From: Neisseria animalis
GTDB taxonomy: Bacteria > Pseudomonadota > Gammaproteobacteria > Burkholderiales > Neisseriaceae
NCBI RefSeq assembly: GCF_900636515.1
Contig: NZ_LR134287.1
Location: 310,001 to 374,000, forward strand
DNA length: 64,000 nucleotides
Reading direction: 5' to 3'
Shown here: one piece after another, positions 20,228 to 28,538 of the stretch
Layout of the letters: each line of letters opens with the position of its first letter
Numbering within the stretch: the first letter of the stretch is position 1
Translations under genes and position numbers: made by a program
The notes under the pieces: generated by a model
The model's database searches: none
What the model was told of the DNA's origin: nothing
The model's input: only the letters and a program-made list of their open reading frames with translations

Positions 20228-21583
20228 ATGAATCCCCATTTCGGTTTACAACTCAAACAAACCCAGCAGCTGAACCAGAATTTGCAGCAGGCATTGCGTG
20301 TGTTGCAGCTGTCGAGTATTGACCTTGAGCGCGAAGTGGAAGACTGGCTTCAGGAAAATCCTTTGCTGGAGCGTGAAGAGGGGGAGACCGCGCCCGAAGC
20401 GGATTGGGGCAAACTTACCGCGTCAAGGGGCGCAGGCCGTCTGCATTCCGAAGATTTTGAAGACGAATGGCTGAATATTGCCGGCGAGGAAGACTTTTAC
20501 GGCTATCTGCACGCTCAAGTATGCGAACACCCCTTATCCGAGCGGGAAGCCGGTTTGGTGCATATCCTGATTGATTTTCTGGACGAACAGGGCTATCTGA
20601 CCGAACAGGCCGCCGATATTATCGAACATACCCCGCTGGACTGGATGCTTGATGAAGAAGATGTTCATCAGGCCGTAGATGCTTTGCAGGCTTTCGATCC
20701 GCCCGGCGTGGCCGCTTCGGGGTTAACCGAGTCGCTGATGTTGCAACTGATGCGGTTGCCTGCCTCGCCGGAACGCCGTCTTGCCGCCCGTCTGGTTCAA
20801 AATCATTTCAGCGAATTGGGTAAAAACCGTGCCCAAAATATCAAGCGTTTCCGCAAACTGTTTCCGCAAGCGGACAGCAGTACCATTCAGACGGCTTTGG
20901 ATTTGATTGCTTCGCTGCGTCCTTATCCTGCTTACGGTTTTGCCGTGCAGGAGCCGACTGCCTATATCAGACCCGATGTTTGGGTAAAAGAAGACAAAGA
21001 CGGCTGGAAAGTGGTCAGCAATGAAGCCGCATGGCCGAGAATCAGGCTGAATCAGGAATATTGCGACCTGTTTAAAGATACCGACGATGTCTCGCCCGAA
21101 TGGAAAGAAAAGCTGAACGAGGCGCGCCAGAAGGTCAACAGCCTGCTGTTGCGCGAAAGTACCGTAGTGCGTTTGGCAGAGTATATTGTTGAACGCCAGC
21201 AGGATTTTTTCATGTTTGGCGAAATCGGCATGACTCCGCTGCTGCTCAAAGATGCCGCCGCAGAATTGGGCGTGGCGGAAAGTACCGTTTCCCGCGCCGC
21301 CAACCAAAAATATTTAGCTTGCCCGCGCGGATTATTTGCGTTACGCTATTTCTTCACACAGGCAGTCAATGCCGATGCGGACGGCGAAGGAGTCAGCCAA
21401 GAAGCCGTGAAAGCCATTATCGTGCAGTTGGTGGAAAATGAAAACGGCAGCAAGCCTTATTCCGATGAGGCATTGGCGCAACTGCTCAAACAGCAGGGCA
21501 TTTCCATCGCCCGCCGCACGGTTGCCAAATACCGAGAATTGTTGGATATTCCGCCCGCGCATAAGCGCAAAGCAGGCGGATAG
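20228..21583 (+). CDS. rpoN: RNA polymerase sigma-54 factor, intact
   Basis: Sigma-54 directs RNA polymerase to -24/-12 promoters with the help of AAA+ activators. The 451-residue product has the glutamine-rich region I (LQLKQTQQLNQNLQQALRVL), the core-binding domain, the helix-turn-helix (LKDAAAELGVAESTVSRA, then KYLACPRGLFALRYFF) and the RpoN box ARRTVAKYRE near the C-terminus. All parts are present and in frame. This is notable because meningococci and gonococci are known to carry only a deleted rpoN-like sequence. It follows lptB and precedes hpf, the usual neighbourhood. Confidence 0.95.
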   Translation: MNPHFGLQLKQTQQLNQNLQQALRVLQLSSIDLEREVEDWLQENPLLEREEGETAPEADWGKLTASRGAGRLHSEDFEDEWLNIAGEEDFYGYLHAQVCEHPLSEREAGLVHILIDFLDEQGYLTEQAADIIEHTPLDWMLDEEDVHQAVDALQAFDPPGVAASGLTESLMLQLMRLPASPERRLAARLVQNHFSELGKNRAQNIKRFRKLFPQADSSTIQTALDLIASLRPYPAYGFAVQEPTAYIRPDVWVKEDKDGWKVVSNEAAWPRIRLNQEYCDLFKDTDDVSPEWKEKLNEARQKVNSLLLRESTVVRLAEYIVERQQDFFMFGEIGMTPLLLKDAAAELGVAESTVSRAANQKYLACPRGLFALRYFFTQAVNADADGEGVSQEAVKAIIVQLVENENGSKPYSDEALAQLLKQQGISIARRTVAKYRELLDIPPAHKRKAGG

Positions 21584-21637
21584 CGATAAGCGTTTCCCGT
21601 CCGTTTTACGGATTTACCCAAACGAAGGAGCTGTATC

Positions 21638-21952
21638 ATGAACCTGAAAATTACCGGTTTGAATTTCGATGTTACCGATGCCATCAAAAACTATGTTGGC
21701 GACAAATTGGAACGCATCAACCGCCATGCTGCCAACGTAATTTCCGTAACGGTTACGCTCTCTGTGGAAAAAATCAACCAAAAGGCCGAAGCGGATTTAC
21801 ATCTTGCCGGTAAGGATTTGCACGTTGAAGCGGTGGAGCAGGATATGTATGCCGCGATTGACGTATTGATGGACAAACTCGACCGCGCGGTGTTGAAACA
21901 CAAAGAAAAAAGCGGCGATGTCCGCACCGCCCGCCCGAACGTAACGGAATAA
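21638..21952 (+). CDS. hpf: Ribosome hibernation-promoting factor, short form
   Basis: A 104-residue HPF/RaiA-family protein that binds the 30S subunit and helps to form inactive 100S ribosomes in stationary phase. It begins MNLKITGLNFDVTDAIKNYV and has the beta-alpha-beta-beta-beta-alpha pattern with the conserved basic helix KLERINRHAANV and HVEAVEQDMYAAID. AAGGAG lies before the ATG. It is the short form without the C-terminal dimerisation domain. Location after rpoN is the common proteobacterial order. Confidence 0.92.
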   Translation: MNLKITGLNFDVTDAIKNYVGDKLERINRHAANVISVTVTLSVEKINQKAEADLHLAGKDLHVEAVEQDMYAAIDVLMDKLDRAVLKHKEKSGDVRTARPNVTE

Positions 21953-22010
21953 CAAAACCGTTTGCCGGCCGGCTGCCCCGAAATGAGCGGAACAGCCGGT
22001 CGGAACCCAT

Positions 22011-22057
22011 AAAAGGCCGTCTGCAAAATACCGATGTGGTTTTGCAGACGGCCTTTG
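22011..22057. terminator. Bidirectional DUS-pair terminator between hpf and folD
   Basis: AAAAGGCCGTCTGCAAAA pairs with TTTTGCAGACGGCCTTT, with convergent genes on both sides. Confidence 0.8.
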
Positions 22058-22080
22058 GTATGAATATCGGCTAAAACCGT

Positions 22081-22932
22081 TTAATCATGCAGTTCTGCCG
22101 CGTGTAAAGTATTTTCCAGCAATGTGGCAATCGTCATCGGGCCGACTCCGCCGGGAACGGGGGTAATCATGCCGGCACGTTCTTTGGCAACATCAAACTC
22201 CACATCTCCGCACAGGCTGCCATCTGCCAAGCGGTTGATGCCGACATCGATTACGATTGCGCCGGGCTTGATCCATTCGCCTTTGACAAAGTTCGGAATG
22301 CCGACGCCGACCACCAAAATATCGGCCTGTGCGACTTCTTCCGCCAAGTTTTGCGTGGCGCTGTGGCAGACAGTTACCGTAGCGCGGGAGAGCAGCAGCT
22401 CGAGGGCTTGGGGTCTGCCGACAATATTCGATGCGCCGACAACAACGGCTTTTTTGCCTTTGGGGTCGACTCCGTAAGACTCCAGCAGCGTCATCACGCC
22501 TTTGGGCGTGCAGGGGCGCATCAGCGGCATTTTGACCACCAAACGGCCGACATTGTAAGGGTGGAAGCCGTCCACATCTTTATGCGGCAGAATGGTTTCC
22601 AACACCACTTGGCTGTCGATATGCTCCGGCAGCGGAAGCTGTACCAAAATGCCGTCTACTTTCGGGTTGCTGTTGAGCTCGTCAACCAGCTTCAGCAACT
22701 CGTCTTGAGTGGTTGAAGCAGGCAGCTCGTAAGAGAGCGATTCGATACCGGATTTTTGGCAGGCCAGTTTTTTATTGCGGACATACACCGCGCTGGCGGG
22801 ATTGTCGCCGACTAAAATAACGGCCAGACAAGGAGTGTGCAAACCGGCAGCAGCACGTTTTTCTACTGCGGCGGCCACTGCTGCCAGACGTTGTTGGGAG
22901 ATTTCTTTACCGTTGATGAGTTGGGCGGTCAT
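22081..22932 (-). CDS. folD: Bifunctional methylenetetrahydrofolate dehydrogenase/cyclohydrolase
   Basis: FolD interconverts 5,10-methylene- and 10-formyl-tetrahydrofolate in one-carbon metabolism. The 283-residue product has the catalytic lysine region ([19 protein letters not shown]), [15 protein letters not shown], the PCTPKGV motif, [11 protein letters not shown] for NADP binding, and the C-terminal [15 protein letters not shown]. The length is normal and it is monocistronic. Confidence 0.97.
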   Translation of the reverse strand: MTAQLINGKEISQQRLAAVAAAVEKRAAAGLHTPCLAVILVGDNPASAVYVRNKKLACQKSGIESLSYELPASTTQDELLKLVDELNSNPKVDGILVQLPLPEHIDSQVVLETILPHKDVDGFHPYNVGRLVVKMPLMRPCTPKGVMTLLESYGVDPKGKKAVVVGASNIVGRPQALELLLSRATVTVCHSATQNLAEEVAQADILVVGVGIPNFVKGEWIKPGAIVIDVGINRLADGSLCGDVEFDVAKERAGMITPVPGGVGPMTIATLLENTLHAAELHD

Positions 22933-23129
22933 GTTGTTCTCTGCTTGAAGTCAATGAGGGGAAAATGAAAGATAAAATCCATACTATTTTAACATTTATA
23001 CCACAGATGTTCACGGACTTTATTTTGCAGACGGCATGGTTTCGGCTAAGATAGATAAAATATGCTTAAATAAATCCTGATTAAAAATAAACAGATAACT
23101 TTTTACAGTAAAAAAATTTCCAATAGGTG

Positions 23130-23158
23130 TTGACGTTGTTTCGAAGTGTCAATATAAT
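23130..23158 (+). promoter_or_regulatory. Sigma-70 promoter of the tRNA-Pro/Arg/His operon
   Basis: TTGACG (23130-23135) and TATAAT (23153-23158) are separated by 17 bp and lie 15 bp before the first tRNA base. Confidence 0.85.
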
Positions 23159-23172
23159 TCGGTCTTCTAAGT

Positions 23173-23250
23173 CGGGGCGTAGCGCAGCCTGGTTAGCGCA
23201 TCTGCTTTGGGAGCAGAGGGTCGTGAGTTCGAATCCCACCGCCCCGACCA
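23173..23250 (+). tRNA. tRNA-Pro (anticodon TGG)
   Basis: The cloverleaf closes with CGGGGCG and CGCCCCG. The anticodon loop is TTTGGGA inside the stem TCTGC/GCAGA, the T-loop is GTTCGAATC, and CCA is encoded. It is the first of three tRNA genes in one transcript. Confidence 0.95.
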
Positions 23251-23278
23251 CCAGTTTACTTGGTACGAGACGGCATGA

Positions 23279-23355
23279 GCGCCCGTAGCTCAACCGGATA
23301 GAGCACCGACCTTCTAAGTCGGGGGTTACAGGTTCGATTCCTGTCGGGCGTGCCA
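23279..23355 (+). tRNA. tRNA-Arg (anticodon TCT)
   Basis: Acceptor arms GCGCCCG and CGGGCGT, anticodon stem CCGAC/GTCGG with loop CTTCTAA, T-loop GTTCGATTC and an encoded CCA. Confidence 0.95.
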
Positions 23356-23364
23356 AAAGTTTAC

Positions 23365-23441
23365 GGTGGCTATAGCTCAGTTGGTAGAGCCCCGGATTGT
23401 GATTCCGGTTGTCGTGGGTTCGAGCCCCATTAGCCACCCCA
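23365..23441 (+). tRNA. tRNA-His (anticodon GTG)
   Basis: Acceptor arms GTGGCTA and TAGCCAC, anticodon stem CCGGA/TCCGG with loop TTGTGAT, and an encoded CCA. The extra G at position -1 (23365) and C73 at 23438, diagnostic for histidine tRNA, are both present. Confidence 0.95.
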
Positions 23442-23445
23442 AATA

Positions 23446-23476
23446 AAAACCCGCATAGCAATATGCGGGTTTTTTC
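23446..23476 (+). terminator. Terminator of the tRNA operon
   Basis: AACCCGCATA and TATGCGGGTT pair around a short loop and are followed by a T run. Confidence 0.85.
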
Positions 23477-23497
23477 ATTATCGGCTGCCGTTGAAGG

Positions 23498-23604
23498 TAT
23501 AGTCGAATAAAATAAGAATGAGACAAGGCAGCGAAGCCGCAGACAGTGCACATAGTACGGCAAGGCAAAGCAACGCTGTATCATTCTTATTTTAAATGAC
23601 TATA
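23498..23604. repeat. Correia-type repeat (CREE), copy 3
   Basis: A 107-bp element, TATAGTCGAATAAAATAAG ... AAATGACTATA, just after the tRNA terminator and upstream of the ubiM-like gene. Confidence 0.9.
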
Positions 23605-23764
23605 ATATCGGCTTAAGGTAATAGAAGGATATTATCTGAATATTTGTTTTAAGCTATTATTAAATTTGCTATAATCAATCAGATTTTGCGGATTGTCCGA
23701 ATGGTACCGAAACAGTACGCCGAAAGCCGTCTGAAAATCCGCTCATTTACCGTAAAGGATAATT

Positions 23765-24949
23765 ATGAGTTTACACAGTGATATTCTCGTTGTCGGCGCA
23801 GGGCCGGCGGGTTTGAGTTTTGCTGCTGCACTGGCAGGCAGCGGGCTTTCGGTTACGCTGATTGAGCGCAGTCCGCTGGCTGTTTTGCAAAATCCGCCGT
23901 ACGACGGCCGCGAAATCGCCTTGACGCATATGTCGCGTGAAATCATGCAGCGCTTGGGCATGTGGGCACTGATTGCGCCGGACGAAATCTATCCCTTGCG
24001 TGATGCCAAAGTATTGAACGGGCAATCCGATTACCAGCTTCATTTCCCGCAACCTACCGAAGCACGGGGCGAACCTGCCGACTGTTTGGGTTATTTGATT
24101 TCCAATCACAATATTCGCAAAGCCGCTTATGAAGTGGTGTCCAAGCTGGATAATGTTACCATTTTGGCGGAAACGGCCGTAAAAGAAGTGCGGACCAACG
24201 ACAACAGTGCGGAAGTGGTATTGGAAAGCGGAGAAGTGCTCAGCAGCCGTCTGCTGCTTGCTGCCGACAGCCGTTTCTCGCAGACCCGCCGCCAATTAGG
24301 CATTTCATCGGATATGCACGATTACAGCCGTACCATGTTTGTCGGCCGCATGAAGCATACCTTGTCCAACCAGCATACCGCTTACGAATGTTTCCATTAT
24401 GGGCGGACGATCGCGCTGCTGCCGCTGGAAGAGTACGTTACCAATACCGTGGTTACTATGGATACCGATCAGGCCGACAGTATCCGCAATTTGAGTAACG
24501 AAGAATTGGCGGAAATGGTAAAAACCCAGTTGAAAGGCCGCTTGGGCGATATGGAAGTTGTCAGCAGTTTCCACCATTATCCGTTGGTGGGCATGATAGC
24601 CCAGCGTTTCTACGGCAAGCGCAGTGCGTTAATCGGAGATGCGGCGGTCGGTATGCACCCGGTTACGGCGCACGGCTTCAACTTGGGTTTGTCCAGCGCG
24701 GATATTCTGGCAAAACTGGTGGCCGAAGCCGCGCAGCGTGGACAAGACATCGGTGCGGCATCGTTGCTGGAAAAATACAACAGCAAGCATATGCTGCACG
24801 CCCAGCCGCTGTACCACGGTACCAATATGTTGCTGAAGTTGTTTACCAACGAAACCGCTCCGGCCAAATTGCTGCGGGGTTTGGTTTTGCGTGCCAGCAA
24901 TAATTTCCCGCCATTGAAAAAGCTGATTACCAAGCAGTTGACCGGCTAG
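23765..24949 (+). CDS. ubiM: FAD-dependent ubiquinone-ring hydroxylase (UbiM-like)
   Basis: A 394-residue flavoprotein monooxygenase of the UbiH/F/I/L/M family. It shows the Rossmann motif VVGAGPAGLSFAAAL near residue 10, the family DG-type motif region and the second FAD motif GDAAVGMHPVTAHGFNLGL at about 295. Neisseria uses UbiM for several ring hydroxylations in ubiquinone synthesis. I assign UbiM because of the genus and overall resemblance, but UbiH or UbiI cannot be fully excluded by eye. It is monocistronic, with AAAGGATAATT before the ATG. Confidence 0.8.
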   Translation: MSLHSDILVVGAGPAGLSFAAALAGSGLSVTLIERSPLAVLQNPPYDGREIALTHMSREIMQRLGMWALIAPDEIYPLRDAKVLNGQSDYQLHFPQPTEARGEPADCLGYLISNHNIRKAAYEVVSKLDNVTILAETAVKEVRTNDNSAEVVLESGEVLSSRLLLAADSRFSQTRRQLGISSDMHDYSRTMFVGRMKHTLSNQHTAYECFHYGRTIALLPLEEYVTNTVVTMDTDQADSIRNLSNEELAEMVKTQLKGRLGDMEVVSSFHHYPLVGMIAQRFYGKRSALIGDAAVGMHPVTAHGFNLGLSSADILAKLVAEAAQRGQDIGAASLLEKYNSKHMLHAQPLYHGTNMLLKLFTNETAPAKLLRGLVLRASNNFPPLKKLITKQLTG

Positions 24950-25088
24950 GTAACACTGCTCGGAATGAGCAGGTGGCAGATAGAAGCTGTGTTTCGATTT
25001 GCAGACGGCCTTTTTGAGTCAATCCGATTGAAAACAAAGCGATTTGTTTGAATATCTGATGATGTGTGAAAATAAATACCGAAAAGGC

Positions 25089-25117
25089 TTGACGAAAACA
25101 TCAGCTTTCTATATAAT
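25089..25117 (+). promoter_or_regulatory. Sigma-70 promoter of tRNA-Lys
   Basis: TTGACG (25089-25094) and TATAAT (25112-25117) are 17 bp apart and end 13 bp before the tRNA. Confidence 0.85.
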
Positions 25118-25129
25118 TCAAAACTTATC

Positions 25130-25205
25130 GGGTCGTTAGCTCAGTCGGTAGAGCAGCGGACTTTTAATCCGTTGGTCGAAGGTTCGAATCCTTCACGACC
25201 CACCA
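25130..25205 (+). tRNA. tRNA-Lys (anticodon TTT)
   Basis: Acceptor arms GGGTCGT and ACGACCC, anticodon stem GCGGA/TCCGT with loop CTTTTAA, T-loop GTTCGAATC, and an encoded CCA. Confidence 0.95.
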
Positions 25206-25210
25206 GATAT

Positions 25211-25243
25211 AAAAAAGCCTAAACGCAAGTTTAGGCTTTTTTG
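25211..25243 (+). terminator. Terminator of tRNA-Lys
   Basis: AAAAAGCCTAAAC and GTTTAGGCTTTTTT pair and end in a T run. Confidence 0.85.
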
Positions 25244-25306
25244 CGTTTGGAAGGCATGAGCATGGTTGAAATATGGGGGAGATGTTGTTTACTGACTCAT
25301 CGAATG

Positions 25307-25413
25307 TATAGTCATTTAAAATAAGAATGAGACAAGGCAGCGAAGCCGCAGACAGTACAGATAGTACGACAAGGCAAAGCAACGCAGTATCATTCTTATT
25401 TTAAAAGACTATA
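25307..25413. repeat. Correia-type repeat (CREE), copy 4, with atypical left end
   Basis: 107 bp. Unlike the others, the left end reads TATAGTCATTTAAAATAAG while joined to the GAGACAAGGCAGCG half, and the right end reads TTTAAAAGACTATA, so both ends carry a TTTAAA-type terminus. The core has two further substitutions (ACAGATAGTACGACAAGG). Confidence 0.88.
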
Positions 25414-25763
25414 ACGGGGATTGTTTGATTGGAGCAGATAAACAAGCGAGGTTCTCAATGTGGTAAACGGTTTGGGTGTTGCAGGACATCTAAAGGTTTT
25501 GTGATTGGCTGTGAGATGCGTTCTGAATCGCTTGCTGCCGGTTTTTTGTTTCGGCTGCACATCACTGAAGCATACAAAATGAGATAAGGTGGTCAAATTG
25601 CAGACGGCATGGATAGTGAGTGCGGGTGCTTGGCTTCAAATCTTTTTTTGAACAAGGTGCAGCAACGCAGTATTCTGCGGTGTCAAACAGCTATATTGGT
25701 TTATTTTGCGTTGCAACATAATAGGGTTTGTGTGGAATATGACCGCTCATCATTTGATGACGG

Positions 25764-25869
25764 TATGTCGAATAAAATAAGAATGAGACAAGGCAGCGAA
25801 GCCGCAGACAGTACACATAGTACGGCAAGGCAAAGCAACGCTGTATCATTCTTATTTTAAATGACTATA
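25764..25869. repeat. Correia-type repeat (CREE), copy 5
   Basis: A 106-bp copy whose left terminus is TATGTCG instead of TATAGTCG (one base lost); otherwise it matches the consensus and ends AAATGACTATA. Confidence 0.9.
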
Positions 25870-26032
25870 TTTGCCGTGCTGCTTTCTGCTTGTGGCGTTC
25901 TGTGTGTCGCTTATTGTGCTATTCCTGCTGAAATTGTGGGCTTTGATATGGGCGGAGTGTGGTCAGGCCGTCTGCAAAACAGTTGGGCAGGGTGGGGCTG
26001 ACGGCTGCATGAGTTTGGCGGAAGGGTTAAAT

Positions 26033-26061
26033 AAAAAGCCTCTGTACGGACAGAGGCTTTT
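26033..26061 (-). terminator. Terminator of the rpmB-rpmG operon
   Basis: AAAAGCCTCTGT and ACAGAGGCTTTT pair around CCGT-type loop bases. On the minus strand the hairpin is followed by TTTTTATTT, 22 bp after the rpmG stop. Confidence 0.85.
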
Positions 26062-26082
26062 GTATGCTCAAACACACGCAAA

Positions 26083-26238
26083 TTATTTCAATTTGGTTTC
26101 TTTGTAGATAACGTGTTTGCGGGCAACCGGATCGAATTTTTTGATTTCCAGTTTGCCGGGCATCGTGCGTTTGTTTTTAGTGGTGGTGTAAAAGTGGCCG
26201 GTACCGGCGCTAGATTCCAGTTTGATTTTATCGCGCAT
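26083..26238 (-). CDS. rpmG: 50S ribosomal protein L33
   Basis: A 51-residue protein starting [20 protein letters not shown] and ending VIYKETKLK, the full-length bacterial L33 pattern. It has no zinc-binding CxxC pairs, so it is the cysteine-free type. It follows rpmB by 31 bp on the same strand, the standard rpmB-rpmG operon, and is closed by a strong terminator. Confidence 0.97.
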   Translation of the reverse strand: MRDKIKLESSAGTGHFYTTTKNKRTMPGKLEIKKFDPVARKHVIYKETKLK

Positions 26239-26269
26239 TGCAGTAATCCTTAATTAAGCGTTCGTTAAA

Positions 26270-26503
26270 TTAAGCTTCGCCGCGAGCACGCAAATCAGCC
26301 AATACGACATCAATGCCTACTTTGTCGATGGTACGCAAAGCAGCGTTAGATACGCGCAGGCGAACCCAGCGGTTTTCACTTTCTACCCAAAAACGACGTG
26401 ATTGCAAGTTAGGCAAAAAACGACGTTTGGTTTTGTTGTTGGCGTGTGATACGTTGTTGCCAGACATCGGGCGCTTACCGGTCACTTTGCAAACTCGTGC
26501 CAT
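26270..26503 (-). CDS. rpmB: 50S ribosomal protein L28
   Basis: A 77-residue protein starting [20 protein letters not shown], the L28 signature, and running to [12 protein letters not shown]. The ATG at 26503 is the family start; the frame open to 26569 has no counterpart. It is the first gene of the rpmB-rpmG pair and is cysteine-poor, consistent with the zinc-free form. Confidence 0.97.
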   Translation of the reverse strand: MARVCKVTGKRPMSGNNVSHANNKTKRRFLPNLQSRRFWVESENRWVRLRVSNAALRTIDKVGIDVVLADLRARGEA

Positions 26504-26714
26504 GGTTAGTCTCCAAACTTCTAAAATAGTAAAACGCGATTTATACCATAAAAAGCAATGTTGTTTCAAGCAGTTTTCTGAAAAAACGGTATTTTTAGGG
26601 TTTTAACCGCTGATGTGTTGTTTCGGGGAAACGGTTTCAGCCTGCTTTGTCAGGCCGTGCCGTCTGCAAAAACGGTGTGCGGATGGGTATCGTATTTGCA
26701 GATGGCTTGGCGGC

Positions 26715-28037
26715 TCAGTCGAGCTGGGCCACGGACACCGGCAGATCGCGAACGGCTGCCAGCATATTGCCGGCGGCTTTTTGCTGCTTGCGGAATGCGG
26801 TCATGTTGGTCGGTGTCAGCTTTGGCGTAGGCAGGGCTACGGTAGCGGGGTTGACGGGCTGACCGTTTACCCGGGCTTCGTAGTGCAGGTGGGGGCCGGT
26901 GGATTGTCCGGTCGAGCCTACATAGCCGATGATGTCGCCCGCACGGACGCTGCCGTTTGCGGTGGAAAACGCGCTCATGTGGCCGTAGAGGGTTTCTACG
27001 CCGTTGTTGTGGCGTACCATAACGGTGTTGCCGTAGCCGCCTTTCCAGCCTCTGAAGGTTACCACGCCGTCTGCTGCCGCTTTAATCGGCGTGCCGCTGG
27101 GGGCGGCGTAGTCTATGCCGGTGTGCATGCGGACGGTGTGCAAAACCGGGTGGACGCGGTAGCCGTAGGGCGATGAAATGCGTGTATAGGCAACGGGTTC
27201 ACTGGTAAAGCCTGCTTTTTGCTGCAAGGATTTGCCGTTTTGATCGTAGTAGCTGCCGTTTTCTTCATCGCCTTTGCCTTGGCTGTAATAGTAGGCTTGG
27301 TAGGTTTTGCCGCCTTTGACGATTTCGGCGGCAAGAATGTCGCCTACGGCCATCTGCTGGCCGCGGAAATACATGCTGTTGTACAGCAGGCGGATGATGT
27401 CGCCTTCTTTCAGGCTCTGCATATCGAAGCGGTCGGCAAAAATTTCTTTGAGCTGGATATACAGGTCGGCGGGGATTTCAGCGCGCAGCATATCGCCGAT
27501 GGCGGAACTGCGGATGTGTACGGAGCGCAGGGTGGGCATGGTTTTCATGTCGGCTTCGGCGTGGGATACGCGCCATTTGCCGTCTGTTTTTTCCAAGGCG
27601 ACCAGATTGCGCTCTAATTCTTCATCGCTGAAAAACTGTACGTCGGTGACTTCGCCGGCGGCGTTCACGCGGATATTGACCGATTGGTTGGTGCTGAGGT
27701 TTTTCATGTCGCGTCGGGCGTTGTTTTTTGCCATGATGGCTCGAATGTCGTCTTGCGGGACGTTCAGGCGGCTTAAAACATCGGCCAGCGAATCATTGGG
27801 CTGAACGACTTCTTGCGCCCAGTAGCCGCTTTGGGTTTCTGTGGCGGTAATAACGGGCATGGGAAGTTCTTCCGAAATGCGCTCGATTTTGAAATCAGGC
27901 TTGTGCGGAAGCGGTTCGGTAACGGCATAGGCGGTCATCACGCCGGATACGGGCAGCAGGATACCCAATAGCGACCAGCGTACCGGTTTGTTGTGCCAAA
28001 AACGGTTGAGGAAAGAAGGTTTGTTCTGATTGTCCAC
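26715..28037 (-). CDS. M23-family peptidoglycan metallopeptidase
   Basis: A 440-residue envelope protein resembling meningococcal NMB0315 and gonococcal NGO1686, which cut peptidoglycan cross-links. It has an N-terminal membrane anchor or signal (VRWSLLGILLPVSGVMTAYAV), a LysM-like/OapA segment (QPNDSLADVLSRLNVPQDDI), and the C-terminal LytM domain. The zinc ligands are visible in RMHTGIDYAAP and GPHLHYEARVNG, with the catalytic histidine in ETLYGHMS. The length is normal. It acts in the periplasm or on the outer-membrane side. Monocistronic. Confidence 0.93.
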   Translation of the reverse strand: MDNQNKPSFLNRFWHNKPVRWSLLGILLPVSGVMTAYAVTEPLPHKPDFKIERISEELPMPVITATETQSGYWAQEVVQPNDSLADVLSRLNVPQDDIRAIMAKNNARRDMKNLSTNQSVNIRVNAAGEVTDVQFFSDEELERNLVALEKTDGKWRVSHAEADMKTMPTLRSVHIRSSAIGDMLRAEIPADLYIQLKEIFADRFDMQSLKEGDIIRLLYNSMYFRGQQMAVGDILAAEIVKGGKTYQAYYYSQGKGDEENGSYYDQNGKSLQQKAGFTSEPVAYTRISSPYGYRVHPVLHTVRMHTGIDYAAPSGTPIKAAADGVVTFRGWKGGYGNTVMVRHNNGVETLYGHMSAFSTANGSVRAGDIIGYVGSTGQSTGPHLHYEARVNGQPVNPATVALPTPKLTPTNMTAFRKQQKAAGNMLAAVRDLPVSVAQLD

Positions 28038-28040
28038 TCA

Positions 28041-28538
28041 TTATCCTTTTTGCGTCGCCGTGTTGTGGCGGCGGTATGCAAGGTTTGGAAGCATCGGTTC
28101 AGGCTCTGATTGTTTATCTTTAATCTGCAATGTGTTGGATTGATACGGTTTTGCAGACGGCATCAGACTTTGTCGCTTAGGTTTTGGGCAAGCGGCAAAA
28201 AACGGGCGGCATAACGTAAAAAAGAACGAAGCCGCAGCGTATCGTTCCCATTTTAATGCAGCGGAAAAGGTATTGTGTTGATTTATACACAAATTTTCCG
28301 AAATTTACGCCGGATATTTTAACATAAAACGTCTGTTTGCGCCATTAATGCCGTCTGCAAAACGGTTTGGGCGGTATGCGGCAGCGCATTTTGTCTGCCG
28401 GTGTTCTCGCGTAAAATGTGGCCGGATAAAATAACGCAACGGGCTGTGCCGTCAGGCCGTACTTTGCAATAGGGAGTAGCGGTGCTGTTTCTTCATTATT
28501 GCGAATCATCATGAATTGTTTGGAAATTTTTCGATGTT
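28041..28538. other. Intergenic region without a supported gene
   Basis: About 500 bp between two divergent genes. It holds two single DUS copies (near 28150 and 28350) and, around 28205-28262, a faint CREE-like string (AACGAAGCCGCAGCGTATCG). The short open frames have no coding character. Confidence 0.5.

Larger units (their letters stand above)
25414..26082. other. Gene-poor gap with repeats
   Basis: No convincing gene is seen over about 670 bp. It contains a partial CREE-like right end (25654-25695), a full CREE (25764-25869), single DUS copies near 25600 and 25967, and the rpmG terminator. A 40-odd-codon frame beginning at 25861 inside the CREE has a lipobox-like LLSACG but no ribosome binding site. 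Confidence 0.5.

Noticed and set aside
25861-26005. Short lipoprotein-like frame starting inside a CREE
   Set aside because: It has a lipobox-like LLSACG but no ribosome binding site, and its end is encoded by a DUS; chance is more likely.
28041-28292. 83-codon minus-strand frame after the M23 peptidase gene
   Set aside because: It has no ribosome binding site or domain, and is partly DUS-encoded.
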